A stretch of 64,000 bases of DNA from Oleispira sp963851095 (GTDB lineage: Bacteria; Pseudomonadota; Gammaproteobacteria; Pseudomonadales; Oceanobacteraceae). Location of the stretch: assembly GCA_963851095.1 (NCBI GenBank), contig CAWKOX010000033.1, forward strand, positions 1 through 64,000, written 5' to 3'. The position numbers and the translations under genes were made by a program. How positions within the stretch are numbered: position 1 is the first letter of the stretch; every line of letters starts with the position of its first letter. This document shows positions 19,881-28,859 of the stretch, one piece after another. The notes beneath the pieces are model-generated. The model had not been told where the DNA came from and ran no database searches. It was given only the letters and a program-made list of their open reading frames with translations.

Positions 19881-19895
19881 TTCTATTTTTTCGAA
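19881..19895. promoter_or_regulatory. TTCTA-N5-TCGAA box upstream of azoR
   Basis: It matches the pirin-promoter box at 9 of 10 fixed positions with the same spacing, 107 bases before the azoR start. The distance is close to that at the two pirin genes. Confidence 0.5.
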
Positions 19896-20001
19896 CAAAT
19901 AGGTCTATTTAATCTGATTTTTTGTTGTCGAGTAATCTGTTCCAATAGACCCAGTTTACAAACAAACAGATTATTCAAACAACATTTAAAAGGTGAACCA
20001 A

Positions 20002-20604
20002 ATGAGCAAGTTACTTCAAATCAATAGCAGTCTTTTCACTAACGAAGGACAATCAACTCAGCTAGCGGATTTATTCGTAGCGAATTACAGCAAGAAAAAT
20101 CCAGGCACTGAGGTTCAGACCCTGGATTTATCAGCAAACCCACTTCCACATTTAGATGGCGAACGTTTCACAGCATTCACTACACCGGCAGATGAGCGCA
20201 GCGACAGCCAAAAAGCAATTGTTGCCGAGTCTGATAAATTGATTGCGGATCTTCGTGAAGCCTCTGCGGTAGTATTTGCGTTGCCAATGTATAACTTTGG
20301 TATTCCATCGGTGCTCAAAGCGTATATCGATCACATTGCTCGCGCAGGTGAAACGTTTAAGTACACAGAAAATGGCCCTGTCGGTCTGCTAGAAGACAAG
20401 CCTGTGTATATCTTTGCGGCGCGTGGTGGGTCTTACTTAGGCACTGATAAAGATACTCAAACAGGCTACATGAAAACATTCTTAGCGTTCATTGGTTTAA
20501 CTAACGTACAGTTTGTTTATGCAGAAGGTTTGAACTTAGGTGAAGAGTCTAAAGCGGAATCGTTAAAGAATGCACGTGAGCAAGTAGCTGCGCTGGTCAA
20601 GTAA
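20002..20604 (+). CDS. azoR: FMN-dependent NADH-azoreductase
   Basis: This 200-residue flavodoxin-fold enzyme has the FMN-binding start LLQINSSLF, the central MYNFGIPSVLKAYIDHI and the loop ARGGSYLG, as in AzoR. It reduces quinones and azo compounds by two electrons with NADH. ATG at 20002 (MSKLLQIN) has an AGGTG ribosome-binding site 7 bases upstream. Its place next to Kef and the pirins suggests quinone or electrophile detoxification. Confidence 0.92.
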   Translation: MSKLLQINSSLFTNEGQSTQLADLFVANYSKKNPGTEVQTLDLSANPLPHLDGERFTAFTTPADERSDSQKAIVAESDKLIADLREASAVVFALPMYNFGIPSVLKAYIDHIARAGETFKYTENGPVGLLEDKPVYIFAARGGSYLGTDKDTQTGYMKTFLAFIGLTNVQFVYAEGLNLGEESKAESLKNAREQVAALVK

Positions 20605-20630
20605 GTGATAAAAAATATTTGTCTTGTGTT

Positions 20631-20650
20631 GGTCAGGCTTCAGCCTGACC
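20631..20650. repeat. 20-bp perfect inverted repeat after azoR
   Basis: GGTCAGGCT-TC-AGCCTGACC lies 26 bases after the azoR stop. It could form a hairpin, but no T-run follows, so it is a weak terminator candidate or an RNA-stabilising element. It is close to the left edge of the defence island. Confidence 0.6.
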
Positions 20651-20736
20651 AAAGAGTACTGCAAATATCTCTTGTTCGCCTAAAGGCAACCTACAGGCAA
20701 ACCTACTGTTGTTGAAGTGACTCATAAAGTTGAACA

Positions 20737-20874
20737 TTATTTTAAGTGTCGCTGAGGATCTTGGCGGCTATGCAATACGCGAGTAATTTCTACGGCATCT
20801 GATGTGACTCGGTAAAATAGGGTATGGCTTTCAATAGGCAGACTTCTGACGCCTAATAGAAGTTCAGCATGTAG
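20737..20874 (-). pseudogene. Truncated ParE/RelE-type toxin remnant
   Basis: Directly after the antitoxin stop, an open frame without a start codon reads LHAELLLGVRSLPIESHTLF, then FYRVTSDAVEITRVLHSRQD and PQRHLK before its stop. This is the C-terminal half of a ParE-type toxin. The N-terminal half (about 50 residues) is missing. The toxin is therefore inactive and the antitoxin is orphaned. Confidence 0.75.
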
Positions 20875-20875
20875 C

Positions 20876-21133
20876 TTAAGCCTTAATATCTTTGAACAGA
20901 GAATCTAAGGCAGATCTTGATTCTATGGCAATACCTTCACTGCGGTCTAACTGGTCCGCTCCCACTTTCAGCTGTTCGCGTAAGCGAGCCAATTTCACTT
21001 CGTGGATCCAGTCTTCGTGTGTATCCATAAAACGCAGTGCTTCGCCAATCACTTCGCTGGCATTGTTGTATAGGCCGCTTTCAACTTTGGCTTTGACGCG
21101 AGACTCTAGTTCGTTAGTCAGTGATACGTGCAT
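20876..21133 (-). CDS. parD: ParD-like antitoxin (orphan)
   Basis: This 85-residue protein starts at the ATG at 21133 (MHVSLTNELESRVKAKVESG). The N-terminal ribbon-helix-helix (MHVSLT, YNNASEVIGEALRFM) and acidic C-terminal tail match ParD/CopG antitoxins. It normally binds ParE and its own promoter. Only a toxin fragment remains downstream, so the pair is degenerate. Confidence 0.83.
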   Translation of the reverse strand: MHVSLTNELESRVKAKVESGLYNNASEVIGEALRFMDTHEDWIHEVKLARLREQLKVGADQLDRSEGIAIESRSALDSLFKDIKA

Positions 21134-21362
21134 AATGAACTCCAAGGGTAGGTATATATTGATCATGCTAGGATTGAATACAAAGATTATCAATGTTTGT
21201 ATTTTAGGGCGGCTAAGCAGCTGTAAATATTTTATGTGGGCCGTTCTTTAGCGCGACAGTTCATTGTAAGTAATTAGCTTTTCTGGAATCGACCAAATTA
21301 GAGTATATTAACCTAATTATAAGCAGCACATGTCTTGTATATCGTTCTATGGAGGTAACAAT

Positions 21363-21668
21363 ATGTTTACTAGAGCATCGAATGTTTGGGAGTATTCTGC
21401 GAAAACGCCAGAAAATGCCAAGTTATTACAGTTTAAAGCTCAAATGATGATTGTTATTCGCGGATTAATTACGTCTAAAGGCTGGAATCAAGTCGAAGCG
21501 GCTAAACAGCTGAAAATCACACAGCCAAGATTCAGTAATCTTACTAACGGCCAAGTCTCTAAATTTAGCCTAGATGCACTGTATGAGTTTTTAGCGATTT
21601 GTGGCTATAACTTTGAGCTTAACCTTGTTGATGGTATTCCATCGATTGAAGCTAAAGACGTTGGTTAA
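21363..21668 (+). CDS. XRE-family helix-turn-helix protein, HigA-like orphan
   Basis: This 101-residue protein has a helix-turn-helix (WNQVEAAKQLKITQPRFSNL) followed by LYEFLAICGYNFELNL, typical of HigA-type antitoxins paired with Gp49-like toxins. ATG at 21363 is supported by TGGAGG about 8 bases upstream. No toxin gene is found upstream, so it is an orphan or stand-alone regulator. It lies convergent to the SecB-like gene. Confidence 0.78.
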   Translation: MFTRASNVWEYSAKTPENAKLLQFKAQMMIVIRGLITSKGWNQVEAAKQLKITQPRFSNLTNGQVSKFSLDALYEFLAICGYNFELNLVDGIPSIEAKDVG

Positions 21669-21700
21669 TGTTCTTCTCTACCCCAGACATAAAAAAGCGC

Positions 21701-22150
21701 CTAAGCGCTTTCATCATCAGAAGGAACAAACCTCAGGGAGGGAAGGGTCATAGGACCGTTTATCGAGCGCCCTGTAATTTGTGAAACCATTTCTCGCATT
21801 GCACCAACAATCATTGATGCACCATTAATGGTAACCATATCCTTACGCTTTTCAATCTCGTAAATAGGGGCTAACTCAAACCAACCTTGGGCTTCTAACG
21901 CAATAGTATAAGGGACAGTTTTTTCCTGCTCTTCTTCGTTAGGAATTTCATATTTCAAAGCGACTATAAAATTTTGAGGATCGTCTTCTTCACCTTCTTT
22001 AATTGCAGTCATTATTTCGGTATTGATCAGGACTCCATCAAAATCGAAATCGGCATCAAAAGCACTATCATCATCTACAGCCTCTACCTCGACTTTAGAG
22101 AAAATAATTTGCTTTAATTGAAGTGGTGAGGCACTCATTTTTACTGTCAT
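21701..22150 (-). CDS. SecB-like chaperone of a toxin-antitoxin-chaperone system
   Basis: This 149-residue protein resembles SecB. It starts with MSASPLQLKQIIFSKVEVEA and contains FIVALKYEIPNEEE, an ALEAQGWFELAP segment and the end VSQITGRSINGPMTLPSLRF. It is not the housekeeping secB, which normally sits with grxC or gpsA. Here it follows an MqsA-like antitoxin by 3 bases. In known TAC systems such a chaperone binds a C-terminal extension of the antitoxin and protects it from degradation. Confidence 0.83.
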   Translation of the reverse strand: MTVKMSASPLQLKQIIFSKVEVEAVDDDSAFDADFDFDGVLINTEIMTAIKEGEEDDPQNFIVALKYEIPNEEEQEKTVPYTIALEAQGWFELAPIYEIEKRKDMVTINGASMIVGAMREMVSQITGRSINGPMTLPSLRFVPSDDESA

Positions 22151-22153
22151 AAT

Positions 22154-22774
22154 TTAACCTAATTGCCCTTCTAAAGAATAATCAGAAAACGCAGCTGAAT
22201 TTTTAGAAATTGAACAACTGACTATTAGTGCTGCATCTTTAGTATAGATAGTGCTTCTATTGAGGCGCTCAAATGCTGCAAAAGAATCATGAACAGACTC
22301 TGATTTTATCTCTGTTTTTGCGAACATTTTTTGCAGAACATTTTCTGCAATAGCATCTTCCCCAGCATTCTTCGCTAGCCACTTAAAAGCAGCTGGCACA
22401 GCCTTCGCAACGCGAATCAATCTATCCATAGCATCTGATTGATTAACATCGTCATTCTCGTATTTACTAAAAGCAACTTTACCGCCGCCAAAAATATTGG
22501 CAGCCTGTTGTTGGTTGATTTCTAAATATTTACGAGCATCACAAATTTCAGCCCCCGTTAACAAACCATCAACTTCTTTCTTAAATGCTTGCATTGCACG
22601 TTTATTATTACGCACATCCACTGCATTAGCCTGCTCAGAACCACATACATCACAAGTCGAACCATATAGAGGCAAGTCTTTAGTGGTTTCTTTATAGGTT
22701 ACTGAGTTAGTTTCTACTGTATTGTGCAGGTGACCTTCACCACAAATGGCACACTGCTCATTTTGATGCGTCAT
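22154..22774 (-). CDS. mqsA: MqsA-like antitoxin with long C-terminal extension
   Basis: The N-terminal zinc-binding domain has CAICGEG and, later, CDVCGSE. The XRE-type DNA-binding domain contains NQQQAANIFGGGKVAFSKYE. At 206 residues it is much longer than E. coli MqsA (131). The extra C-terminal 75 or so residues fit a chaperone-addiction segment. ATG at 22774 is chosen because AGAAGAGAG precedes it and it follows the toxin stop by one base; a start at 22798 would overlap the toxin. Confidence 0.84.
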   Translation of the reverse strand: MTHQNEQCAICGEGHLHNTVETNSVTYKETTKDLPLYGSTCDVCGSEQANAVDVRNNKRAMQAFKKEVDGLLTGAEICDARKYLEINQQQAANIFGGGKVAFSKYENDDVNQSDAMDRLIRVAKAVPAAFKWLAKNAGEDAIAENVLQKMFAKTEIKSESVHDSFAAFERLNRSTIYTKDAALIVSCSISKNSAAFSDYSLEGQLG

Positions 22775-22775
22775 A

Positions 22776-23204
22776 TCAATATCTCTCTTCTGGGCCATGG
22801 CAAGAAACAGTCAATAATAGACTTCCCGTTTTCGCAATGGCAAATTTAACGTAGTACTCGAATTCCATTTCTCTTCGTGCGGTATCTAACCATTTGTTAA
22901 CAAATATTTGATAGGCATCGCAAGCGGCCCAAGGGCCGGTAGGTTTTTGCTTACACCATTCAGAACCTTTAAAGTTTCCAGAACGTAAACAAACCTTTAT
23001 AAATTGGGCTACATCGCTAACATCGAGACTTTCTTCCTGAAGGTTGCGTTTACACTTATCTGTCCAAGCAATAATCGTACTACTGCTATTAATTAATAAA
23101 GGTAATAACTCTTCTTTTGAGTAAAGGGGGCCTCCCTTTATCTTTCTAGCACGTTTATCTGCACCCTCACTAGGAGGCGTGCCAGAGTATTTGCTTACAT
23201 TCAT
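22776..23204 (-). CDS. mqsR: MqsR-like toxin (RNase) of a TAC system
   Basis: This 142-residue protein precedes the MqsA-like antitoxin. The C-terminal strand region YYVKFAIAKTGSLLLTVSCH resembles the MqsR core, and the DVSDVAQFIKVCL helix fits as well. It is longer than E. coli MqsR (98), with a Lys/Ser-rich N-terminal extension. MqsR is a ribosome-independent mRNA endonuclease cutting at GC(U/A). The start at 23204 is chosen because the ATG at 23216 lies inside the palindrome. Confidence 0.74.
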   Translation of the reverse strand: MNVSKYSGTPPSEGADKRARKIKGGPLYSKEELLPLLINSSSTIIAWTDKCKRNLQEESLDVSDVAQFIKVCLRSGNFKGSEWCKQKPTGPWAACDAYQIFVNKWLDTARREMEFEYYVKFAIAKTGSLLLTVSCHGPEERY

Positions 23205-23210
23205 AGTATT

Positions 23211-23269
23211 TACCATAATGGTAAGTTTCGCAAGTAAGGGGATAATATATATTTGTTACTCTTTGTCAA
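23211..23269 (-). promoter_or_regulatory. Promoter and palindromic operator of the TAC operon
   Basis: On the minus strand TTGACA (23264-23269) and TATTAT (23242-23247) are 16 bases apart. A perfect 13-bp palindrome TACCATAATGGTA (23211-23223) lies between the predicted transcript start and the toxin ATG. This is a likely autoregulatory site for the MqsA-like antitoxin. Confidence 0.65.
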
Positions 23270-23453
23270 TGTATAACATCCTTATTCTGAGGAAAACCCC
23301 CACAAAGCCTGATAGACAGGCCAATCCTTGGCCCATCATCAGAGCTAAAAAGTGAGCGGCGCATTTATTGCGGACACGTGCGCCATGCGTCAGGAAAGTA
23401 ACGCAGTGAAGGTCTCTAAATTTAGCCTATCTTAGCATCACACTAACAGCCCG

Positions 23454-24301
23454 TTACTCCAAATCCTTTAAAGCCACTCCGTTATTGTTTTTCCAATGGA
23501 TTAAACCATTAGAAGAACCACCACGAATAATACCTGCGGCGGCGCTAGGGCTAGAGAATTCATAGTCTTGTGTGAAAACTAAATGATCGTCATTCAGTAC
23601 CAACAAGCCATCTTTTAAATACTGCTCACGTTTTTTCTTAATACGATTAGAAGACGCTCTGTCTATCGCAACCGCTTGCGAGCCTTTAAAAACCACGAAG
23701 CCATTAGCGGTGCGTTTACCTTTAGCGGTAAAGCCTTTAATAGAGCAGGTTAAAACGCTCTCTGAGTTATTTATATTTAAAGGGTCATCATTGCTCTCGA
23801 TTATCTTAAACGCGTCGACAGCATTGCCTAGAGAAAGCAGGGGCAGTAGTTGTAATACCTTTTCCAAAAAGACATCCATTTCTGCCTGATCAGATTCAGG
23901 TAGCTTGGCTCCACTACTGGCATTATTTAATACCTGTACCGCATTAGAATGATTAGCCCGGACTATAAGCGCACCTTCCAAATAACGTATGTGGGCTTTA
24001 GTCAGATTTTCATCTTTACTGACAAATGCAGCGACTTGGTTCCATTCACGTTTATCGTGCTGTTTTAAACGTTTAACAACGGATTCAGCTTCACCAATAT
24101 AAAGCGTGGGCATATCGGTGTCCGCATCGACTCCAGTTAGGAATAGATGCCAGGACTTAGCAATTCTTCACGCTGCAAGAGCTGAGTTAATTCTGAATGT
24201 GGGCCTGCAATGGCTTTGCCTGTCCAGTTGGATATTTCCGCAGTACGAATGCCAGCGGGTTTGCCGTCGGTTAGGAATAGTTTAATCGTGGCGGGTTGCA
24301 T
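23454..24301 (-). CDS. GIY-YIG nuclease family protein with DUF4357-like C-terminus (frameshifted)
   Basis: The gene starts at 24301 (MQPATIKLFLTDGKPAGIRT). One T appears to be missing near 24141; restoring it gives SPGIYFLTGVDADTDMPTLY followed by IGE, which rebuilds the split GIY and YIG motifs. The joined protein is about 282 residues. The C-terminal half (SIKGFTAKGKRTANGFVVFK and onward) matches the DUF4357 type. Such proteins often accompany type I restriction loci. It lies downstream of the Abi gene on the same strand, so it belongs to the defence island. Confidence 0.8.
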
Positions 24302-24379
24302 GTAGTTGATTCTCTTCTTGAATCTAGTATTTAAAGCACATAAGACAGGCTTCTAGTTAAGTATTTATAGCATTTTAAC

Positions 24380-24470
24380 TTGACGAATCCGTCATTTGTT
24401 ATATATATTTGACAGCAACAGGGCCCCTATCGGCTTAGTTCTTCGGAGTTAAGTTGCTTAGGGGTTTTTT
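24380..24470 (+). ncRNA. Candidate small RNA with its own promoter and terminator, beside the Abi gene
   Basis: TTGACG (24380-24385) and TATATT (24404-24409) form a plausible promoter. About 15 bases later a long hairpin starts: CCCCTA (24424-24429) pairs with TAGGGG (24459-24464), and inside it GCTTAGTTC-TTCG-GAGTTAAG forms a stem capped by a UUCG tetraloop. TTTTTT follows (24465-24470). The predicted transcript is about 55 bases and ends 12 bases before the stop codon of the convergent Abi_2 gene. AbiF-type proteins have been reported with adjacent non-coding RNAs, which makes this the natural candidate. The site could also simply be a terminator. Confidence 0.45.
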
Positions 24471-24482
24471 ATTGCCTGTTAG

Positions 24483-25487
24483 TTATGAGTCAAATGTCCA
24501 ATCATCCCAACCTTCCATAACCCCCATTCCTCTAAGGTTTAAATCAAGATCATCAAGATCAGGAAATGTCTGCAAGTGTTCTTTAAGGCGCGCCCACCAA
24601 CTAGAGGTTGGATTGATGCGGTTTAACAGATGCTGCGCTATGCACAGTAATAAGAAGGTTCTAGCTTGTACATGATTATCATCCCAAGCCGCTGCAAACG
24701 TTGGCGCTTCACCCGTGTTGGGTTTTTTAGGCTGAACCGACATGTTGCGATTCCATAATCGACTATGGTGGGCGCTTACATTTCTTAAATAATTAAGACA
24801 TCTTAACCAGGTGGCAAAAACACGACCATTGGCTATTCCGTACTTTGTTGATATCTCATCTTGATCAGCTTCTTTTAGCCCACCATAAAGATTCGACAAG
24901 GTTCCAAAATCCCAAACCTCACACGCAACCCAAATAGGAATAGGAAGGCCGTATTTGTCTTTGTTGTGCTTGATAAAGCCTTCTTTAGAACGGTTAATCA
25001 GTTTGGCTTGCCGTGATAGCCAATCATGATGCTTGGTAATACCGGTTTTAGGGTCAATATCTTCAGAAAACGTACTGTGAAATGCATTGGCTTTATAATA
25101 AGCGCAGGCTTCTGTGCGGCCTAATAAATGTGATATATCAACTCTTAATGCGACTTCAATACGTTCAATCGCGTCTAATACTAATAAACGTAATTTTTTA
25201 TCAAATACGTACAGATCAATCGCTTTTTCGAAACTAGCACCGGCTTTAAAATCATCCAAAATAATGCGATCTGTTTTGCCTTTTTTATACTTTCCAACCA
25301 CAGTCGAAGGCAGAGGACAGCATAAGTTGCTGCGTTGTCTGAATGAATACCAATAACCGCTCAAACGATAATAACCAACGCGCTCTAAGTACTCTAAAGC
25401 CTTGGCGTCATTGGTAATGGTTAGCCCTCGATCTTTTAATTGAGCGAGTTGATCTTCAAAACTTAGCCAAGGCTTAGGGTTGGGCAT
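24483..25487 (-). CDS. Abi_2 family abortive-infection protein (AbiD/AbiF type, HEPN)
   Basis: This 334-residue protein has the Abi_2 N-terminus (LSFEDQLAQLKDRGLTI, YLERVGYYRLSGYWYSFR) and the HEPN signature RNVSAH at residues 235-240, within LRNVSAHHSRLWNR. HEPN Abi proteins are thought to cleave RNA and stop growth on phage infection; AbiF has been proposed as a relative of Cas13. It lies 9 bases downstream of hsdS on the same strand, so it may be transcribed with the restriction genes. The only sizeable gap beside it holds the candidate small RNA. Confidence 0.88.
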   Translation of the reverse strand: MPNPKPWLSFEDQLAQLKDRGLTITNDAKALEYLERVGYYRLSGYWYSFRQRSNLCCPLPSTVVGKYKKGKTDRIILDDFKAGASFEKAIDLYVFDKKLRLLVLDAIERIEVALRVDISHLLGRTEACAYYKANAFHSTFSEDIDPKTGITKHHDWLSRQAKLINRSKEGFIKHNKDKYGLPIPIWVACEVWDFGTLSNLYGGLKEADQDEISTKYGIANGRVFATWLRCLNYLRNVSAHHSRLWNRNMSVQPKKPNTGEAPTFAAAWDDNHVQARTFLLLCIAQHLLNRINPTSSWWARLKEHLQTFPDLDDLDLNLRGMGVMEGWDDWTFDS

Positions 25488-25496
25488 AATATTACC

Positions 25497-27244
25497 TTAT
25501 GAGTTCAGGGCTTGTTCGGCCATGGCATCGGCTAGGTGGAGTTGGGTTGTATAACTTTTACTGATCTGCGCCTGTAGCCTGCTGCATAGATCCATGAGCT
25601 CATCGACTTTTCTAACTATTCTATTTTGCTCTAAAACAGGAGGAAGTGAGAATCTAAAACTCCTGACTTTTTTCCCGTTTAATGCAGGTTGAGCACCGCC
25701 ATGCCCATCTCCACGGTGTGAATTATATTTGCTTTGTGCCCATAACCATACAAACTCAGGAATTACATACTCTTCATTGAACACAAAAGCCGCCACATTT
25801 TGATTAGTACATGCGTCAATCCCTAGTAATGCTGATTGCCCCCTTGTTTTTCCCTGGCCAATAATTGCCATGAGCAAACTTCTAGCGGGAATTAAGGATG
25901 TGCTAGAGTTTTCAAAACCTGCCTCTGTTATTTTTTCTGATGTTTCTTGAATAACACCATGAACAACTTCACCTGAGCTGACCCAGGGAATATCACCATT
26001 CCAATATTCGGCTTCAGCCCTATTAGGTGTGCTTCCCAGTTTTATATCGGCAAAATCTTGAACTACAATATTTTTCCATGATGTAGGCAGTTCTTTAATA
26101 TCACCAATTGGCTCGACAGGAGGGTGCTTTTTAATCACCTTGTCTTTTATCAGTTGCTCTTTTTCGGCGGTGATTTTTTCTAGTAATACGCTAGCGGGTT
26201 CGTCGTTGGGGTCTTGGGGTACTAGTTTACCCATGACGGCTAGCTGTAGGATGGTTTGCTTTAGCTGGTCGATGCTGTGCTCTGTGGTGAACAGTATATC
26301 GAAGTGTTGTGCTATGCGTTCCCATGCTGGGTCAAAGCTGTTTTGGTCTGCGTTTAATAGTGTATTAAGCAGGGTTTCTACTAGGGTCTGGTGGGCAAGG
26401 AGACTTGTTTCGGTTTGTTGTTCTAGCTGGTCACACAAAGCCATTAGCTCGTCGACTTTGGCGACGATGCGGGGTTGTTCGGCTTCACTGCAAAATAGGA
26501 ATTAAAGCTAAATCGTGCTTTATCTGTTCCCATTCTAGGTAAATTCATTCCATGAGTTGAGTTATCTGCGTAGCTTTTGAAATACGGCGCTTTCATTGCT
26601 AAACGTAAGAATGATGAATCAATGACAGAATATGCTTTAGCTGGAATCATCTCTGTTGTGCAAACACCGTTTTCGTCGGCAACCAAGACTTTATCTAGAT
26701 AAGGTCGTAACTTTCCATAAATTACATCACCTTTATTAAAAATATTCTTTGAGCTTTTAAAATTTCTATCTTTAAATCTAACTTTTTTTAGAAGCTTAGA
26801 TGTTTCTTTCTCAACATCTTCTAGTTCTAGGACCCATGTTTCAGAAACTACACTTTTAGGTTCAGCTTTACCGGATATTCCATAGTTCGTAATATCGCCT
26901 AAGCGTGCCCACTCCCAACCATTAGGCAGTTCAAACGGCTTTTCATCTTCACTAATTTCAGGCAAAGCTTTCTGCTTTTTAATCTTGCCATCTTTTATCA
27001 ACTGCTCTTTCTCTGCCGCAATCTTTTCTAGCAAAACAGAAGCAGGTTCATCATTCGGATCTTGTGGCACTAATAACCCACGCACGGCTAATTCTAAAAT
27101 CAGTTCACGCAGTTTTTTAATGCCGTACAGTTCTATTTTTTTACTGCTGCCACGGCCTTGTGAGCCGCGTTTTTTAATTGCCGATGTCCAAATATCTAGG
27201 TTTTCTGTAATCAGTTGTTCGGCAGGTGAGTTTGATGCAGCCAT
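25497..27244 (-). CDS. hsdS: Type I restriction specificity subunit HsdS (frameshifted)
   Basis: Two target-recognition domains are present (about residues 105-245 and 375-540). Each is preceded by a near-identical conserved region (VPQDPNDEPASVLLEK, then EKEQLIKD). A base is missing near 26485-26500, between the first domain and the spacer EQPRIVAKVDELMALCDQLE. The joined protein is about 582 residues. The ATG overlaps the hsdM stop (TAATG). The two halves define a bipartite DNA target that cannot be predicted here. If the break were real it would give two half-subunits. Confidence 0.87.
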
Positions 27245-28766
27245 TACTTAGCACCTTTGTCGCTGTTAGCGGCTAATGCTTCTGACAGTATGCCTTTTAG
27301 CTGGTCTCGCAGTGCTTGTATGTCGGCTTGTTGTTTGGCGTAGTCGGCTAATAGTTCTTCTGGGTCGTGGCTGATGACTTCGCCTACGTGTGGGTTTTTA
27401 ATGTCTAGGTTGTAGTTGCGCGCAATGATGTCGTCGATGCTGACTTTCCAAGCAAACTCGTTTTCTTGGCGGTTTTTGCGTTTGGTTTTTTCATCGATGC
27501 CTTCTTTTGTGAGGGACCTTCACCCCACCAGTCTGCGCAGGCGTCAAAGTCGCTTAGCTTCATCGGTTTGGTTTTGTTAAAGGCTTTTACGCCTTCTGGT
27601 AGCGGTACTTCGTAATACCAAACATCTTTAGTTCCGTGTTTTCCATCTTTTGGGCCTTTTTCAAAAAACAGGATGTTGGTTTTAATACTGGTGTAGGGGG
27701 CGAATACTGAATTAGGTAAGCGCACTAGTGTATGTAGATTACATTCGTCTAATAACAGTTTTTTGATTTTGGTTTTTACGCCTTCGCCAAACAAGGTGCC
27801 GTCGGGCAATACTACGGCTGCTCGGCCTTTTGTTTTAAGTACTTCAATGATGTACTGCAAAAATAAATCGGCGGTTTCGCGGGTTTGAAATTCCGACGGG
27901 AAGTTCTTTTCGATGCCGTCTTCTTCGGTGCCACCAAACGGCGGGTTAGACACCACAACGTCTACCATGTCGTCATCGTCTAAGCTGGAGAGCGGTTTGT
28001 TTAGGGTATTACCGTGACGAATGTTTTTAGGCACTTCAATGCCGTGCAATAACATGTTGGTGGTGCAAAGCAGGTGAGGGAGTTGTTTCTTCTCTACACC
28101 GCGTACTGAGTTTTGCAGTTGCTGGTGGCCTGCTGAGTCTTTTACCTGATCGCGTAAGGTGTCTACTGTGCAGGCTAAAAAGCCACCTGTGCCGCAGGCT
28201 GGGTCAAATACGGTTTCGCCTAACTTAGGGTTGATCATTTTTACGATAAAGCGGGTGACTGCTCGCGGGGTATAGAACTCACCTGAGTTACCTGCGCTTT
28301 GTAGGTCTTTTAAAATTTGTTCGTACAGATCACCAAACAAGTGACGTTCTTGTGAGTTGGTAAAATCGATTTCGTTTAGCTTGTTGATCACTTGGCGTAG
28401 TAGTGTGCCGTTTTTCATGTAGTTGAAGGCATCGCTAAAGGCTTCTTTTACTACGAATCCACGCGGGTTTTGTTTAATCGGCGCGACGAGGTTTTTAAGT
28501 TCTACAATGAGGTCGTTATTTACAAAGTCTAATAGTTCATCGCCTGTCATGCCTTGACTATCGGCTGCCCAGTTACGCCATAGAAATTTTTCTGGGATGG
28601 GGGTTTTGTAGTTGTCTTGTTCGTCTTCTAGCTCTTCTTCTTGGGCATCGAATATTTTTAAGAATAATAACCAAGAGAGCTGACCTAAACGTTGGGCATC
28701 GCCGTCGACTCCGGCGTCTTTACGCATGATGTCTTGAATGGATTTGATCGCTGACGATATGGACAT
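27244..28766 (-). CDS. hsdM: Type I DNA adenine methyltransferase HsdM (frameshifted near 3' end)
   Basis: The SAM-binding motif VFDPACGTGGFL and catalytic motif VVSNPPFGG mark an N6-adenine methyltransferase with an N-terminal HsdM helical domain. One base is missing near 27505-27516. In the restored frame the protein continues TKEGIDEKTKRKNRQENEFA, then IARNYNLDIKNPHVGE, and ends NSDKGAK. The joined length is about 507 residues. The gene lies between hsdR and hsdS on the same strand, 93 bases after the hsdR stop. Confidence 0.9.
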
Positions 28767-28859
28767 GGGGTTACTCGTTTAAATTGTGGTGTAATAATGA
28801 TTAAAAAAGTGTGGTTACTCACCTTGATTAAGCGTATTTAAGCTCAAGCGCGTTTCGGT

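Noticed and set aside
20631..20650. Attachment site or CRISPR repeat
   Set aside because: A single palindrome with no second copy and no spacer pattern. No CRISPR array or cas gene was seen in the window.
21701..22150. Housekeeping SecB
   Set aside because: It sits in an operon with MqsR- and MqsA-like genes and lacks the usual secB neighbours.
24423..24470. Terminator of the Abi gene
   Set aside because: The T-run follows the hairpin only on the plus strand, while the Abi gene is on the minus strand.
25497..27244. Two separate half-HsdS genes
   Set aside because: The downstream start codon lies inside a conserved helix that continues perfectly from the upstream part after one base change.
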